From Glycine soja (lineage: Eukaryota; Streptophyta; Magnoliopsida; Fabales; Fabaceae), in assembly GCF_004193775.1 (NCBI RefSeq), contig NC_041002.1, positions 10,824,485 to 10,888,484 on the forward strand: 64,000 nucleotides of DNA, in the 5' to 3' direction. Under the pieces are notes generated by a model. It searched no databases and had not been told where the DNA came from. It saw only the letters and a program-made list of their open reading frames with translations. Below, piece by piece: positions 30,800 through 43,892 of this stretch; the stretch's first letter is position 1, and the number at the start of each line of letters is the position of its first letter. A program made the position numbers and the translations under genes.

Positions 30800-33218
30800 T
30801 TCCCTCCTTGTGTTTTGCTGCCCTATTATCCCTTTCCTCCAATTGAATCAATTTTTCCACAAACTTCTATTTGCTTCCTTTAAACCCAACACCAAGTTTA
30901 CAAGCGAAATCCCATAACTTCCCTGCCTTTTCTAACTCATTCTTCACCCATAATAGATCTAGCCTCCTCCTAAATCTTCTATTCTTGCAACTAGCAGAGA
31001 GTGATCTAGTTGGTTTCCTAAAGTTCCTGCTGATCTTCCCACATGATCCTCGTACCACAGTCTTCTCTATATCTTTTGATTTCCCTTATCTGGTAGAACC
31101 TGCCAATAATTTTGATCCACATAGGCTTCAATAGGTACACAACCAGGATCTTTTTTCAGGTCTTTCATATTACTTCATTCTACAACTTCAATATGCTCCA
31201 CCTGACTCCTCTACCCCCTTCTAGATGAAATAACATGTTTGCCCCTGTAGTTATAGTGGGGTTTATCAGCCTTTTATGTTTTCCTCCCCCTGATTGAGAT
31301 CGTAATACCTTGTACTTGTTTGTTTTCTTTAATTTCCACCTCACCATGGTTGACAAATGCACATTTAGAGTTTTTTGTTACTTCTTAGTCCATTACATGA
31401 ACATGCTCTTCCTGATGGTTTATATTTTCTCCTAACATACTGAGAGAATTTTCACCCAGACCCAAATTTAATTCTTCGGTCTCAATAACCTTTACCCCAC
31501 TTAATGTTAGTGGCCCAATATCTTTCGGCCTAGACACCTCCTCTAATATGGTCATGTTTTCATCAATTTCCAAGCCTCGTTTGTTTTTGTTATTATGCCT
31601 AATACTGCTGGGCGTAACTTGTACCAACACACTACTAAGTCTCCCACCTTGTTGATGCCCCGCTCCATCCCCATGCCTTTTTCCTTCTGTATGATCAAAA
31701 GTATATGGCTCCCCCTTCTTCTCTGTTCCCTCCACATGCTTCATACCTAACACCTCGACCATGCTTCCACCTGCCTCTTCTATTCTTTGTGTACTTCCGT
31801 CCCTAATATGTAAACACCTCCATAGGGCTCTACTTCTTTCCTGTTTTGGTGGGCAGGTAGAGTAGACCTGCCTTCTTCTGTCAAAGTATAAATACCATTT
31901 GTGTGTATCCCCAAAGTAGAGTATCCATCAGCATTAATGACACCTTGTCCTACATGCCTCACCCTCTTTGTTATGGAAGTAACTATTGACTGCCCCAACT
32001 TGTCGGCTTCCTTCACCGGCGGTGACTTGTTGGCTACTAGTTCCACACCATCCTCCCAGCTAAGCATGTTGTCACTGCTCTCCATACCTCCAGACCATTA
32101 TGACATCTTTGATCCCGTCCATACTCTTTCAACATATTCGTTTAAAACATTGTCCTTTGTTTCTTAATCTCCCTCTTTGCAACAACAGTTTCCATAGCCC
32201 CATATTGGTCCCTCCTCAACTATCTTTACGTTGAATATCCTCTACTCATCACTGAATTTTCGGAACAACATTATCGGTGATATTATTGCGGTCCTTATTA
32301 GAACCTTTACAAACTCCAAATTGTCCATATTATTCATTTCATCAGTCATCTTGATGAGTTTTCCCACTAGAGCAGTAAACTTTGAAAAACCTTGATCATT
32401 CCATAACATTAATGGTGCCCCAAAGATCCTTACCCTAATGAGTCTGTTTTCTGAGCTCAAATGTGATTGCCAAGTTGAAAAGGACTCAAACCATTGACCC
32501 AACCACTCTTTGTTGTTCTTTATTACTTCCATCAAGTTGTCCTCCTTGCTGCTAGATATGAGAGTCGAATTGTCCCCCAGGTATCTAATCCTTATTGATG
32601 AAAACCAGTTTAAGAAGAATGCCTCCCTTATATTGGGGGCATAGGCTTGTACGCTAAAAATTCTAATGTAACACTTTTGTAACCATGTCTAATTTGTTCT
32701 TTCGATTCTAATTTTTGCCCCACTATGCTGGAATACTTCCCTCCTTCTCTGGTTTTTGACAACCCAAGCTTTCATCGAATTATTTGTTTCTTGAGCGTAC
32801 GAGCACCCTTCTTTCTTGAATGTTGGTGCTATTTGAGATTTGAACATTGTTACTTTGTTTCCACCTCTTCCATTGTTGTTTCTTGGAACCCCCTCCCCCC
32901 CCCCCCCCCCCCCCCTTCATCATACCTTGCTCTATTAATAATCATCCTTGTACCCCCAATAAGAATATTGTTTAAAGCTTTCTCCATTTCATCTTCATTT
33001 TCAAATCCTCCAAATCTTAATCCATACAGTTGACCACTCTTGCTCCTCTGCGAAGATATGAACACATCTATAACCCTCCCTATTTACGGAAGATCCCCCA
33101 CAAGTTACTAACATTCATATTCTTTGGGAATTTAGTGAAAAAGAATGTAGTTTCATCACCTCCCCTCCCTTGATCACCTTTCCGTCCTCTACCCCTCCAC
33201 TCTCCATCCTCTCTCATT
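30800..33218 (-). pseudogene. LINE ORF1 remnant: RRM-type N-terminus and DUF4283-like part
   Basis: From about 33218: ETTFFFTKFPKNMNVSNLWG, a stop, then MFISSQRSKSGQLYGLRFGG (RNA-recognition-like fold typical of plant LINE ORF1) and a glycine run encoded by a 21-C tract. Next WFESFSTWQSHLSSENRLIR, VRIFGAPLMLWNDQGFSKF (DUF4283-like) at 32242-32535, then acidic linker segments at 31385-32085. It reads in line with the ORF2 remnant downstream. Multiple frame breaks. Confidence 0.65.
32895..32915 (+). repeat. poly(C) run of 21
   Basis: Homopolymer inside the minus-strand LINE ORF1, read as polyglycine. Its length is probably variable and prone to sequencing error. Confidence 0.9.
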
Positions 33219-33239
33219 TTCCTAATGCACTTAGGGACA

Positions 33240-33499
33240 CATAACCCCTTATCAAGTAAAACAAATTTTAAAAATATTTTTGTTTTATTTAGTTTCTTAT
33301 TTTATTAGGATTAATTAAATATTTAAAATTCAATAATATTTTACATATTTAGCTAAAGGTAACTATTTTTTAATAAATGTATTAGAAATGTAGTGAAATT
33401 CAATTTCTACCTTTCCTTATGTACAATTAAACTCTCAAACTGAAGATCTCACTAAAAAAAACCCCTCTACAATTTCATCTCTATTGACATAAGGTACTG
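33240..33499. other. AT-rich spacer
   Basis: Nothing recognised between the two LINE remnants. Confidence 0.4.
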
Positions 33500-34495
33500 G
33501 CATCTTGACACTTATGGAGGGAGCTATTGATGACACTCAACACCATGTCAGTGAGGACTGGTTGCAGATTTGGAACATGAAAACTCCTCCAAGAGTCAAA
33601 ATGCTCACTTGGCGAATTTGTAGAGATATTATATTGCTCCAACTAGGACTAGACTTCGCGAGAAAGGTATAGATTGCCCTTCCTTTTGTCTCCATTGTGA
33701 CTTTAGTCTTGAATTTTCCTGACATCTTTTCGTTGGATGCATCTCTGCACATGAAACCTGGGAAAAATTGGGACAAATTAATGAGCTAAGACCGATCCTT
33801 GATACAACCCACTCGACCAAAGACGTTGTCTTTGCTATTCTAAAGAGATTAGACTAGCACAAACATGCCCTATTTAGCACTAATCATTGGTCCCTTTGGA
33901 GAAGCAGGAATGACAAATTGTGGTAGAACAAATAGTTTTCAGCACAACAAAGTAGCTCTTGGGCAATGCAGTTCTTAGCGGATTGGCACAAATCCAGCAT
34001 GATGCCTATCAGATTACTTGGAGCGTGCCTCTACCCAATTTTGTGAAATATAATCTTGACGCTGCTTTTCATGAATTAGCCGATCTGACTAGCTGGGGCG
34101 CTTGTTGCAAAGATGAGAAAGGGGCATTCGTGTTAGCCGTGTCGGATTGGGATCAACCTAGAGTGGTAATATTTTAAGGAGAAGCTCTTGGCCTGCTCAA
34201 AGCATTGCAGTGGATGGCGAATTATGGCATGACACATGTTTTGTTTGAGTTGAACTTCAAAGCCATTGTGGATAGAAACAATAGTTCCCAACCGGATAAT
34301 ACAAACCTTGGTGCAATTATTCTTCAATGTAAATACATCCTTGCACAATACCAAAACTATAAAGTTAATTTTGTTAAGAGACAAGCAAATTGCAGCTCAT
34401 GAGCTTGCAAAGTCTGCAATGCATCATGCCAGACTCGCAGTTTTTCATACCATTCCTATTTGTATCTACAACACTACTATCAATGAAATTCCTTG
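33500..34495 (+). pseudogene. non-LTR element ORF2 C-terminus: zf-RVT and RNase H
   Basis: The first part (33540-33780), across several frames, gives KMLTWRIC-like and CxxHCDF-like zf-RVT pieces with stops. From 33959: VKYNLDAAFHELADLTSWGA, CCKDEKGAFVLAVSDW, a stop, EALGLLKALQWMANYGMTHV, LFELNFKAIVDRNN and YKVNFVKRQAN, ending HELAKSA. This is the plant RVT_3 RNase H domain with its Asp (NLDAA) and Glu kept, but the FELD Asp is replaced by Asn. The 5' part of the element is missing. Confidence 0.75.
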
Positions 34496-34499
34496 ATTT

Positions 34500-35170
34500 T
34501 CTCTTTGTAAAGAAAATCGCAGTTTAGTTTTTGCGCTCGCATTAAATCGTTGTAGAATAACATAATCTCTAGTATGTCTTTAGCCACCACAATTTTTTTG
34601 TAAGGTAAAGAAAGTAACAAACAAGAAACAAGCCTCATTTTTATTCTTTACCATACAAACACCTCAAAAGCACCTATTCTCTCCAACCCAATCAATACCT
34701 TCATTTTGTTCTTAATTGGGTCCCAACAAAAAAGTCATCTTTACATAAAAATGAAAACGACCCCACCATTTCCAGAAAGAAAATCGGTGCTAGAAAGAGA
34801 AGCTTCAAATAGAACCAATCAGTGCTAGAAAGGCTACTCCATGATACCAAAGTGGAACCAATGCTTTTCTCCTCAAATATTGTGTTCTACTTGCTGATGT
34901 AGTTGATGTAAGCGTTCAATGAGGTTTGAGACATGTCCTAACCTTAATGAGTTAGATTCAACTCATTTAAACTTTTTTCATCAAAAAAGGAAACAACAAA
35001 CTACAAAAACATAGAGTTGCGTTGTAAAATAATACAATTTATAGTGTTTCTTTGCTCCTTGATACTCTGGACAATGTTGTTGTACACGCCAAGATGTCTT
35101 CTCATCATGCATTCTCCTCTTACGCAGGTGTTATAGCATTTACATAGTTTGATTCGTTGGTGTTGCTTAC
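34500..35170. other. intergenic, nothing recognised
   Basis: No supported feature. ATCAGTGCTAGAAAG and ATCGGTGCTAGAAAG appear close together near 34780-34830. Confidence 0.35.
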
Positions 35171-35171
35171 T

Positions 35172-35298
35172 GAACTTCTACTATTGTTTCCAGCACTTCT
35201 CATTGTATTTCCAAAAAGTTCATTCTGGAATTCTATAATGAACTTTTTGAAAATACAATGAAAAATACAAGAAACAATAGTAAGAGTGCAGGAAGTTC
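35172..35298. repeat. imperfect inverted repeat (hairpin), arms of about 50 bp
   Basis: GAACTTCTACTATTGTTTC...CATTGTATTTCCAAAAAGTTCAT is followed after 14 bp by its near reverse complement ATGAACTTTTTGAAAATACA...GAAACAATAG...GGAAGTTC. The right arm has about 10 extra bases. Could be a small foldback element. Confidence 0.75.
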
Positions 35299-37599
35299 TA
35301 GCCCTAATTTGCATACTACGTTGCCAAGGCCTATTTCCCAGCATAGCTTTAGCCTTTACCGACTCAATTTGTTTTATTGTTTTCTAATTCTTTTGTTGAT
35401 GGCTTAAGACCGTTACAATTTTATAATTATTTTTTATTGTTTCTTATTCCAGTTTATTTTATAAATCACCGAAGATAGACAAATAAAAAAAAAGTAACAT
35501 TAAGAAGTTAGCCTTTAGTAATACAAATAACCATTATAATATCGGATAGTGAAGGGAGATAATACATTTCCTATCCAAAATTAATTGATTCTGAATCTAG
35601 ATTTTTTTTTCAATAGATCAGTTTTTGTTAAAATAAAACATTTTTCTAGTACTTTCTTGTATTCAACACTTTTATTATTCTTTAAATTTGGTTAGCCATC
35701 CGCTTGTAATTTCGAATATGCATCATAAATGGTTAACACACGGAGTTGTTACAACTTAAACTTTATACTACAACTTTTTGGATAGGATTGCTACAACTTT
35801 TTGAGATATTGCTACATCTTAGAACTTTTGGGATGTTATGTGTGCAATTATACATTTATCAGAAGTACACACTTCTTCACAAAACAAAGTTACCCACTCT
35901 TGACTCCTAGTCACTCCTAGTCCTACTTACATGCCAGCATATTATAATTTGAATAGATTAATTAAAAAATTAAATTTACATGCACTTTCAGTATAATTTT
36001 TTTACAAAAATATCTGATAGAAATTCACCCTAACACATCATATTACTAAACAAGATAACGTGAAGCTAGAGTAAATTTTCATTGGATATGTGTGTAAAAA
36101 CAAATTTACACATACAATGTATTTAAATTAAATATTTTAATTAAAAACAATCTAAAAATACTTTCGTTAAAAAATAGTAGTTAAAAATATTCTCATTCAA
36201 AATAATTATTCTAATTTATATATAAAAAGATATTATACATTTATCATAATACAAACTTTTTTCACCAAAAAAGAAAAAAGTAAAAACACTTTCAACACCT
36301 ACTAACATGGTAACATATTATAATTTGAAAGGATTAATTAAAATGGCAGCAAGATATTTTTTTTCTCACACTAACTAGAGCCATTGATTCCTTGCTCAGA
36401 ATCCAATTATTTTTATAAACTTTGATTCTTTGTGTTTACTATAAGACTAATCTACAATTCAAGACTTCAACACTAAAGTTTTTCATAACTTTCCAAAGAT
36501 GTATGCTACAAGATTAAAATTTAATTCGTATTGTCAACTAAACTACAATATAACCACAAAGTATCTAAACTAACCAGACCGCACTTTGTGAGGTGAAGAG
36601 AAATGCTTGGACGCAGCAACATGGTGGCCACAGGTCCACCAGGCGCTGCACTTTTACTTGTCTTCACGTTTCCACCAAAAATAGACACAACTAAAATTTA
36701 ACTTTAGAGCATAATGAGCTACTATTCGTGCCCTTATTGGTGGCAATCTTGCTTCTGCAATTCAAACTGATCTCAAGATCAAGCGGAACTGAAGTGTTTA
36801 CTATAAAATTTGTGTCAGAAATTGATGATAAAAGATTTTTCAATGTTGAAAAAGCTGAAAGCACTCACACTTCTTATTGATCGAGAATAGGATGTGCTAA
36901 ATGTATGATAATTTATGCTTATTCATGTTATATGAATTGAGTTGATTTGCCTTTTATAATTAAGAATTCTAAGTAATTTCTTGCTGATGTTGCTAAACAT
37001 GGCGACCAAGTTTGTTCATTCATTCAAATTGAACTAATAGGATATATGTCTTTACTTGCTCCAAAAATAAAAGAATATTTGTGTAGACTTTGACTAGTCT
37101 CTACTCGTATAACGGGTGTCCGCGGATTTTTCTTTTTTTTTTTTTGTTACACGTGCTACTTTCGCGAGCAATTGATCATGGAAATTATGGTTCACATACA
37201 AAATCAAACAAATGGCATTACAACCTAATACATCAATTTACACTCCTCACTTGTTAATTTTTGGTTGGCTTTCTAACTTCATCCTTAGGCTTCTGTTTGA
37301 ATAAAAGACAAAAATCATTTAATTAGTTATTGAGTATCCTTATCTTAATTAGCCTTTTATAATTAAGAATCCAAATTCATTGTTTTAAAATTATTCTATT
37401 ACTAAACCAATTCACTACTTTTAATTTATTTAGTAGTATAATTAAAGTGCTTAGGGATACATTAAGAAAGGATTTGTTTTAATTAGCTATTGAATTTTAA
37501 TGATTTAGCGAGAAGTTATGTACCTCACTAATTTCACTTTTTTTTAGTAGTGTACAAAGATGATTTATGCGGTTATCAATGACAAGGTAGAAAACCTTT
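35299..37599. other. AT-rich intergenic DNA
   Basis: Homopolymer and AT-rich stretches; a T-run at 37133-37146. No gene or RNA recognised on either strand. Confidence 0.4.
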
Positions 37600-37990
37600 T
37601 TTTTAATTTCAAAAGGTTTGCAGCATTTGCTTGTTAGTTATCTAATTGATGACGCGAAAGTTATTGTACATCTTCTTGCTCTAAAATAGATTGATCTTAT
37701 AAAGTCGCAAAATATAATTATTGAATTAGATTGCAAGCAACTAGTTGATGTTTTATCTCATATCAGTCCTATTTTTGTGAATATCTCATGATTACATTAA
37801 GTTTGATTCTATTGTGGTAATTTGTAGAACTTTACTTAGTATATGTCAAAATGTCAAGTTCCTTTTATTAGAAGATAAACCAACCAAATCATTTTTGTGA
37901 GAACATCTCAGTTGCATGCTAGTTATCAAGTTTTTTAGTATTTATTATCTATTGAATTTATTATTCCGAATGGAATGACATAAGCTGTTT
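37600..37990 (+). pseudogene. RNase H remnant of a non-LTR element
   Basis: IIELDCKQLVDVLSHISP (about 37717-37770) matches the ELDCKxVVD core of plant RVT_3 RNase H; further on, frames give VPFIRR-like and AN-type pieces and an NGMT end. Stops throughout. Isolated fragment, low information. Confidence 0.4.
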
Positions 37991-37999
37991 GTTTATGTC

Positions 38000-40244
38000 A
38001 ACAACAAAAAAATCACAAGGTAGAAAAGTTATTCCATGGTTTTATATATATATATATATATATATATAATTATTTCTTCATTAATAACGAAGTTTAATTT
38101 TGAATTGGCTATACAATTTGTATTTTTTTATTTTTTAATGTATTTTTATAAAAAAGAAGTTTAACATTTTACTTTATTGTTTTTTTCTCCCTCTCTCTTT
38201 TTTTACTAAAAAAAATGTGTATTACACGGGTTTCAATGCTAATTGGTTTATATTTGTATACTTAGTGGGTATGAATAAGATTTGAAGGCTTTGGAGTTAC
38301 CTAAAAAATGAGTTATTTTTACCCGTTTTCTGGAAAATTATTTAGTCTATATGAGAAATGAGAAGACCTAAACTCTATCCGCCTTGATGCATTGTAGCAA
38401 TGCTTTAAAATATTCATATTTTTCCTTGAAGAATAATCTCAACAGGCTTAGCTTGGCTGTGGTTTTGTCATATATTGAGTATATACAGTGGATGTTTCTT
38501 ATTTTACTTTACTTTTTTAGTTTTGTTTTATTTTTGCACAAGTTCAAGACTATCCTCAGGAAAATCTATTTGATTCACTTTATTGAATCATTTTAAATTA
38601 AAAAAAAGTTCTACCTTTATTTTTTTTAGTTTTCCCTAACCTCCCTTTCTTCTACATTTTTGAGCTCTAAAAGGCATCATGTTTTCAATCTCTCTACTGA
38701 CTCTATATTTCAATCAATCCAAAAACCATTATGCTTTGAAGCTAGATTATAAGATTAATTAAAAATCTCCATAGTAACTTAATTAGCATAAAAATTCATC
38801 TGAAGTAAATGAGGTGTTTTAAGCTAATGAAAAATATATGAAACAAGAGCGGTGAACTTTGAGCACCTTATAATACAACCTAACTTAAAATATAAAATAA
38901 CATATAAAGTTTTTTTTTCCTGTTTTCTATATACAATTTTTAAAACAAATAAAATAAAATAAAAACAACATAAAATTTTTGTAATTAAGAATGCAAATAG
39001 AAAATGCTTTCAAACTAACAGTCCCTTAAGTTTTCTAACATACTCTCATAAGTCATAAACGGGTTAAAACACCCCCATTATTTAGAATTGGTGACGAGAC
39101 CGGGCAACTCAATCATTTGCCAAATATATTGAATTGATGCCGAATGAATTCATTCAGCATATTATACACAATCAACTTTGCACAAGCTTAAGTTATATAA
39201 TGAATTTGAGAGTATAACAAAGTGAAACATTTACATTTTAAATAAGATTGATAAGATGATAGTAAAATAAAAGTGTTTCCAACACCCATACAAGAAAATA
39301 TAATCTATTTTGCATTCAAAATATACTATAAGAATAATAAAGAGAAAATTTAGAATTGTGTACTGAGGTGATAATTATCAACTTTGACGAGTGAAAGAAC
39401 AAACATTTTTCTACTTTTTACATCTAGACATTAAGCTTGAATTTTTCTAGTGTTTCTCATATACTTTACTCATGAAAATGTTTCTATTTATAATGTTAAA
39501 AAGATATGGATATGAGTTTTTTCAAAAGGATAGATTTGATTTCAATTAATTTTATATCTCTCTATCTTTGATTTAAAATAATATATCTCATATGTCTCTA
39601 TCTTACAAAGCTTTCAGATTTAAAGCAAAAATAATTTTTAAATATTCATATGACTAATTGATGTAACTAATCGCATGATTTAATCTTAATAACAATAGAA
39701 TCTTATTCTTATTTTATGAACAACTTCTCATTTATGAAAAGGATATTTTTATTTATATTAATTATATTCTTGGTGCTAGCAAAGAATATAATAATATTTT
39801 ACTAAAATATTTATTTGATTAGATTAAATTTTTTAATTTAATTATCAAATAAATTAATTTCTTATATAATAATTAGAACATTCATTTGTATGTGATCTCG
39901 TAAGTTCAATATAGCAACACTTCTTAACGCCTAGATAACATGAAGTAACAATGTTAAGCTTCAAGAACCAATAGAAAAATGATGTAATATTATCTTTTCA
40001 TCATTTATAGTTAAAGTCAACTCTAGAGTATAGTATTACTATCAAACTCTAATAAGTAAACATATTTTATTTAATCAATGAATGACTTGAGAAACTATTT
40101 TCTTCTTCCACTCAATTGTCTCGATCAAGGTCTTAATTATATCATAGAGTTTAAATTCATTACCAAGAGTTGATAAATTTCTTCTCAATTAATCAATAAT
40201 TCTATTAGTATTTAATCATACTCAATACTCATTCAACTAGTGTC
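38000..40244. other. AT-rich intergenic DNA with a TA microsatellite
   Basis: (TA)n at about 38044-38069. No coding signal that rises above chance. Confidence 0.45.
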
Positions 40245-40249
40245 CTAAG

Positions 40250-43200
40250 TGTGACACCCTCTACCCCGACATATAAATAAATAAAATATATAAAAAATAT
40301 TGGTAACCAAATTCACACGGGTAAAAGGTTCACATTCACTTCACCATTATCAATTAAAACTTATTAAAAATATATTCGGCTCGAAACAAGGCCGTCAAAA
40401 TTTACAAAAATATTTTGTTAAATCAGTGAGATAAAATAAAATAGACTAACATTATGCAATTAATATAAAACTTATGCCCCGCTGTCACATCCTATCAGAG
40501 CATTGTGTCCCGACGTCCTTCATCACAAGGTTCCTTTAAGCACTTCACCTAGCCATCTGCTCCCCTGAACACAAGATTCAAGATCATCACAGGATCCAAA
40601 CACAAACAGCAAATCGGGAGTGAGTTATCACATTCCTAACTACTAGAGAGAAACAAAACAACATATAGTAGCCAAATACAATTTACTTAGCATATCTCAC
40701 ATTATTTCATCACTTTGTCATTCAAAATTCATTTTTCAATCATCAATCACACCTTTCAATCATCAATCACAATACACAATAATCACACACTCCGATCAAG
40801 ACATAATAACACATCAATTTCATAATGAACAATTAGCAAGCGCATGAGACAGTTATGCTAAGACTCAAGCCTATATGCAATGTGGTACCATATTAGTGAA
40901 AAACCACTCTGTGGTGCTTAGGAGTACATAACAAGACACACCACACAATGGGTTTGTCAGGTCACTCTCACTAAGTAAGATCATAGGGAGACCAGTCAGG
41001 GTCACGATATTTTGCGAGAATTCTCCAACCATATGGGATCAGCATAGGCTTAAAGGAGCACTCAAACCCAGTGACCCCCAAGGCCTACACTCCGAAGAGT
41101 CCGTCAGGGCCTCTCCCTCTTGATTCAGGTCCAACCCCTAAAATCATTTTAGCACACAGACATTGCTAGTGAATTATACAATACTCACGATCTCACACTC
41201 GTGTCTTAAACACGTACAACATATTGCGCTACAATTTAACACTGGTTCCTAAATAGGAACCTACACTTTCTTTTTAACACTGGTTCCTAAATAGGAAACC
41301 TACACTTTCTCTTTAACACTGCGCATTTACACTTTTCTCAAGATAACATTGGTCGGGTTATTGTACAATTCACAGCTTATAACACAAATAATGTCGCATC
41401 AAGAGTTAATCACACACTTATTCACAACCAAAACTCATTCACAATTTCACATCTCATAACGTCACAATCCACCATCACATGTTTTCACATATCTCACAAT
41501 TCAACACCTGTTCTACTTTACACTTTTACTCAATCTCAATAACAATATTATAATCTCAAGGCAACATATTATTCCACAATTCATCACATATTTCATTTAT
41601 AAGAAATGCTCATGAATTATACAATACCACGACCTCACACTCATGTTTCAAATATGTTTAACACAATTGCGCTACAATTTAACACTGGTTCCTAACTAGG
41701 AACTTACACTTTCTCTTTAACACTGCACATAAACACTGGTCGGGTTATTGTATAATTCATAGCTCACGATATAATTAATGTAACATCAAGTGTTAAACAC
41801 ATCCACTTATTCAAAATCGAATATCATGTCCATACTTTAACATCTCATAACATCACATCAACCATCTCATAACATTCCTAATGATATTCATAAGGTACAA
41901 CATACACATGTTCATCAAATTTAACCATAATATTCTCAAACTCCAACACTTAATAATTTTTGGAATCATACTATAACACTCTACAATATTATTTACATAA
42001 ATTATTAATATAAATAACTACCTCTATATATATATATATAAACTAGCATACATCATATTGAATTACAAATTACAAAGTAAGCTTTCAATGCACAAATTCT
42101 AAATAATTATATGAACACTTTGGTCAATTTCAATTATGATATTAATTTTTTTTAAATTATATATAAAAACCTAAAAAGCAAGAAAAAGAGAAAATACAAA
42201 ATCAATATCTCTCTCTAAATTTCTCCTTATTTTATTTCATCAATTCATATTAATTAGAAAAATACTCGATTTATAGGGTTCACGCTCAACACAATAACAT
42301 ATCAATTTCACAATAATTGGTCTGTCAAACATATATAATTCACTGTAATAATTATAAGGATAAAATGAAAATTGCAAAAACACCCCAAAACTCATTCCAA
42401 TTGATATCTCTAAGGATCCCTACACGTGTTCTCACTAATTCCCAATTGTGAATAACTCATCCCTTACCTCTGGGCTCACATGTCTTCAGCCAGCGATAGT
42501 AGCACCTCTAGTGGTTCCCTGAGATTCCTCCAATTTTTTTCCTCTAACTGTTCCGATAGAGTTCTCAAACGTCAAAGAGACAGAGAAGGGATTGAAGCCT
42601 CCACTTGTACTGTCATCATGCGATTTATTTTTCTCCCTCCACAAATATTATCTTGTAAATCCCAACGGTGAAAGAGTGAAAAATTGAATTTCGAACAACA
42701 TATCCAAATTTCATGAAAATCCAACGGTTAAAGAAACCGGGATCGTAGTTTTACCGAGACAGCTCTGGATTTCTGCGGGAAAGGAAAATGCTACAATGCG
42801 AGGGTATTTCTCTTAGCTCAGACATAATATCAAAATTCCCAACGGTGAGAATGCTCGGAATTGGGTTGCGAACGTGGTGTTCAAATCATCATTTTTCTAA
42901 GGCAGGTTAGGTGGCCTGTGGGGAAAAAAGAGGGTTTTGGGAGAAGAAAAAAAACGAAATTGTGAGGCAGAGGAGACTGAGGAGTCAGTCTGAAAACTGA
43001 CCTAACATGTTGCTATTTATAGCTAGGGACATTTACGACCTATTACTTACTCTATTTATTTATTTATTATTTATTATTTTATAAAAACAAACTTTATTTT
43101 ATTCTCTATCAAACAAATAAATAAAATACCCTTTTTATTTTCTCTCAAATCATTATTTTAATTAATAATTATATCTCCTTATTTATTAATTTATAAAATC

Positions 43201-43279
43201 TCATCATTTTTTTTAAAATTCTATTTATTTATAAATAGCAATCCTTTCTAATTTAGTTTACGAAAATTGGGATGTTACA
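40250..43279 (+). mobile_element. solo LTR, 3.03 kb, probably Ty3/gypsy (Tekay-like)
   Basis: Starts TGTGACACCCTCTACCCC and ends GGGATGTTACA, flanked by a 5-bp target duplication CTAAG (40245-40249 and 43280-43284). No primer site, purine tract or pol sequence within. Length and start motif fit Tekay-type chromovirus LTRs by recall. It contains an internal duplication of about 443 bp (41171 onward and 41614 onward) and three palindromes of the GGTTCCTAAATAGGAACC type. Orientation follows the usual TGTGACACC start. Confidence 0.85.
41171..41800 (+). repeat. diverged internal duplication and palindromes in the solo LTR
   Basis: GAATTATACAATAC...GCGCTACAATTTAACACTGG...GGTCGGGTTATTGTA recurs with a 443-bp offset. 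GGTTCCTAAATAGGAACC (41244-41261), a tandem copy with one extra A at about 41283-41301, and GGTTCCTAACTAGGAAC near 41687 form short dyads. Confidence 0.8.
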
Positions 43280-43284
43280 CTAAG

Positions 43285-43778
43285 ACATTAGATATCCGAA
43301 ATTAAAATATAATAAATAACTTGTTAATTATTATGATAATCTCGTATTAAAGGAAACGGTTAAATTTCTTCTTAAGAATTTCCTATTAACATACAAGATA
43401 ATATTAACTATTAGAAATTTTCAACTGAGTCAATTCAATGATGGCATCTACATGTGCATCGTCTACATGTAATTTAATAAAAAAAAACACACACACACAT
43501 ATATTGATCTATTTGAATTATTGATGTCTTATTCATAATAAGATTATGATCAAGACCAATTTAGATTAAAATTATAAAACATTTGTTTCTCATTATCATA
43601 ATCTCTATTATGATAACAAGTCATTAATTTTAATCAAGATCTTGTCAAATTAACAATTTAATAAAATAATAACTATAATAATAAAATAAAGAACAATTCT
43701 TAACTAAAATTAATAACAAGATGGATTGAATATTTAACCCCAAACATCATATTCTTAAATGCTTCCTGCTGCAAAATC
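43285..43778. other. AT-rich spacer
   Basis: Nothing recognised; a short (CA)n near 43488. Confidence 0.4.
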
Positions 43779-43890
43779 TCATTTTTTTTGTACCATCAAA
43801 TTAAATATATACTACCTTAGTTATATATATAGATCGTAAAATATATTTTTAATAATATAACTATATCACATCAAATGGTACATAGCAACC
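43779..43890. repeat. AT-rich junction segment, copy 1
   Basis: AAATCTCATTTTTTTTGTAC...ATATATAGATCGTAAAATAT...ATATCACATCAAATGGTACA. The same segment recurs at 54628-54714 (same orientation) and 59936-60040 (reverse), each time touching pararetrovirus sequence. Confidence 0.85.
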
Positions 43891-43892
43891 TA

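Noticed and set aside
42480..42671. Small serine-rich reading frame in the solo LTR
   Set aside because: Lies within a defined LTR and shows no homology by eye.
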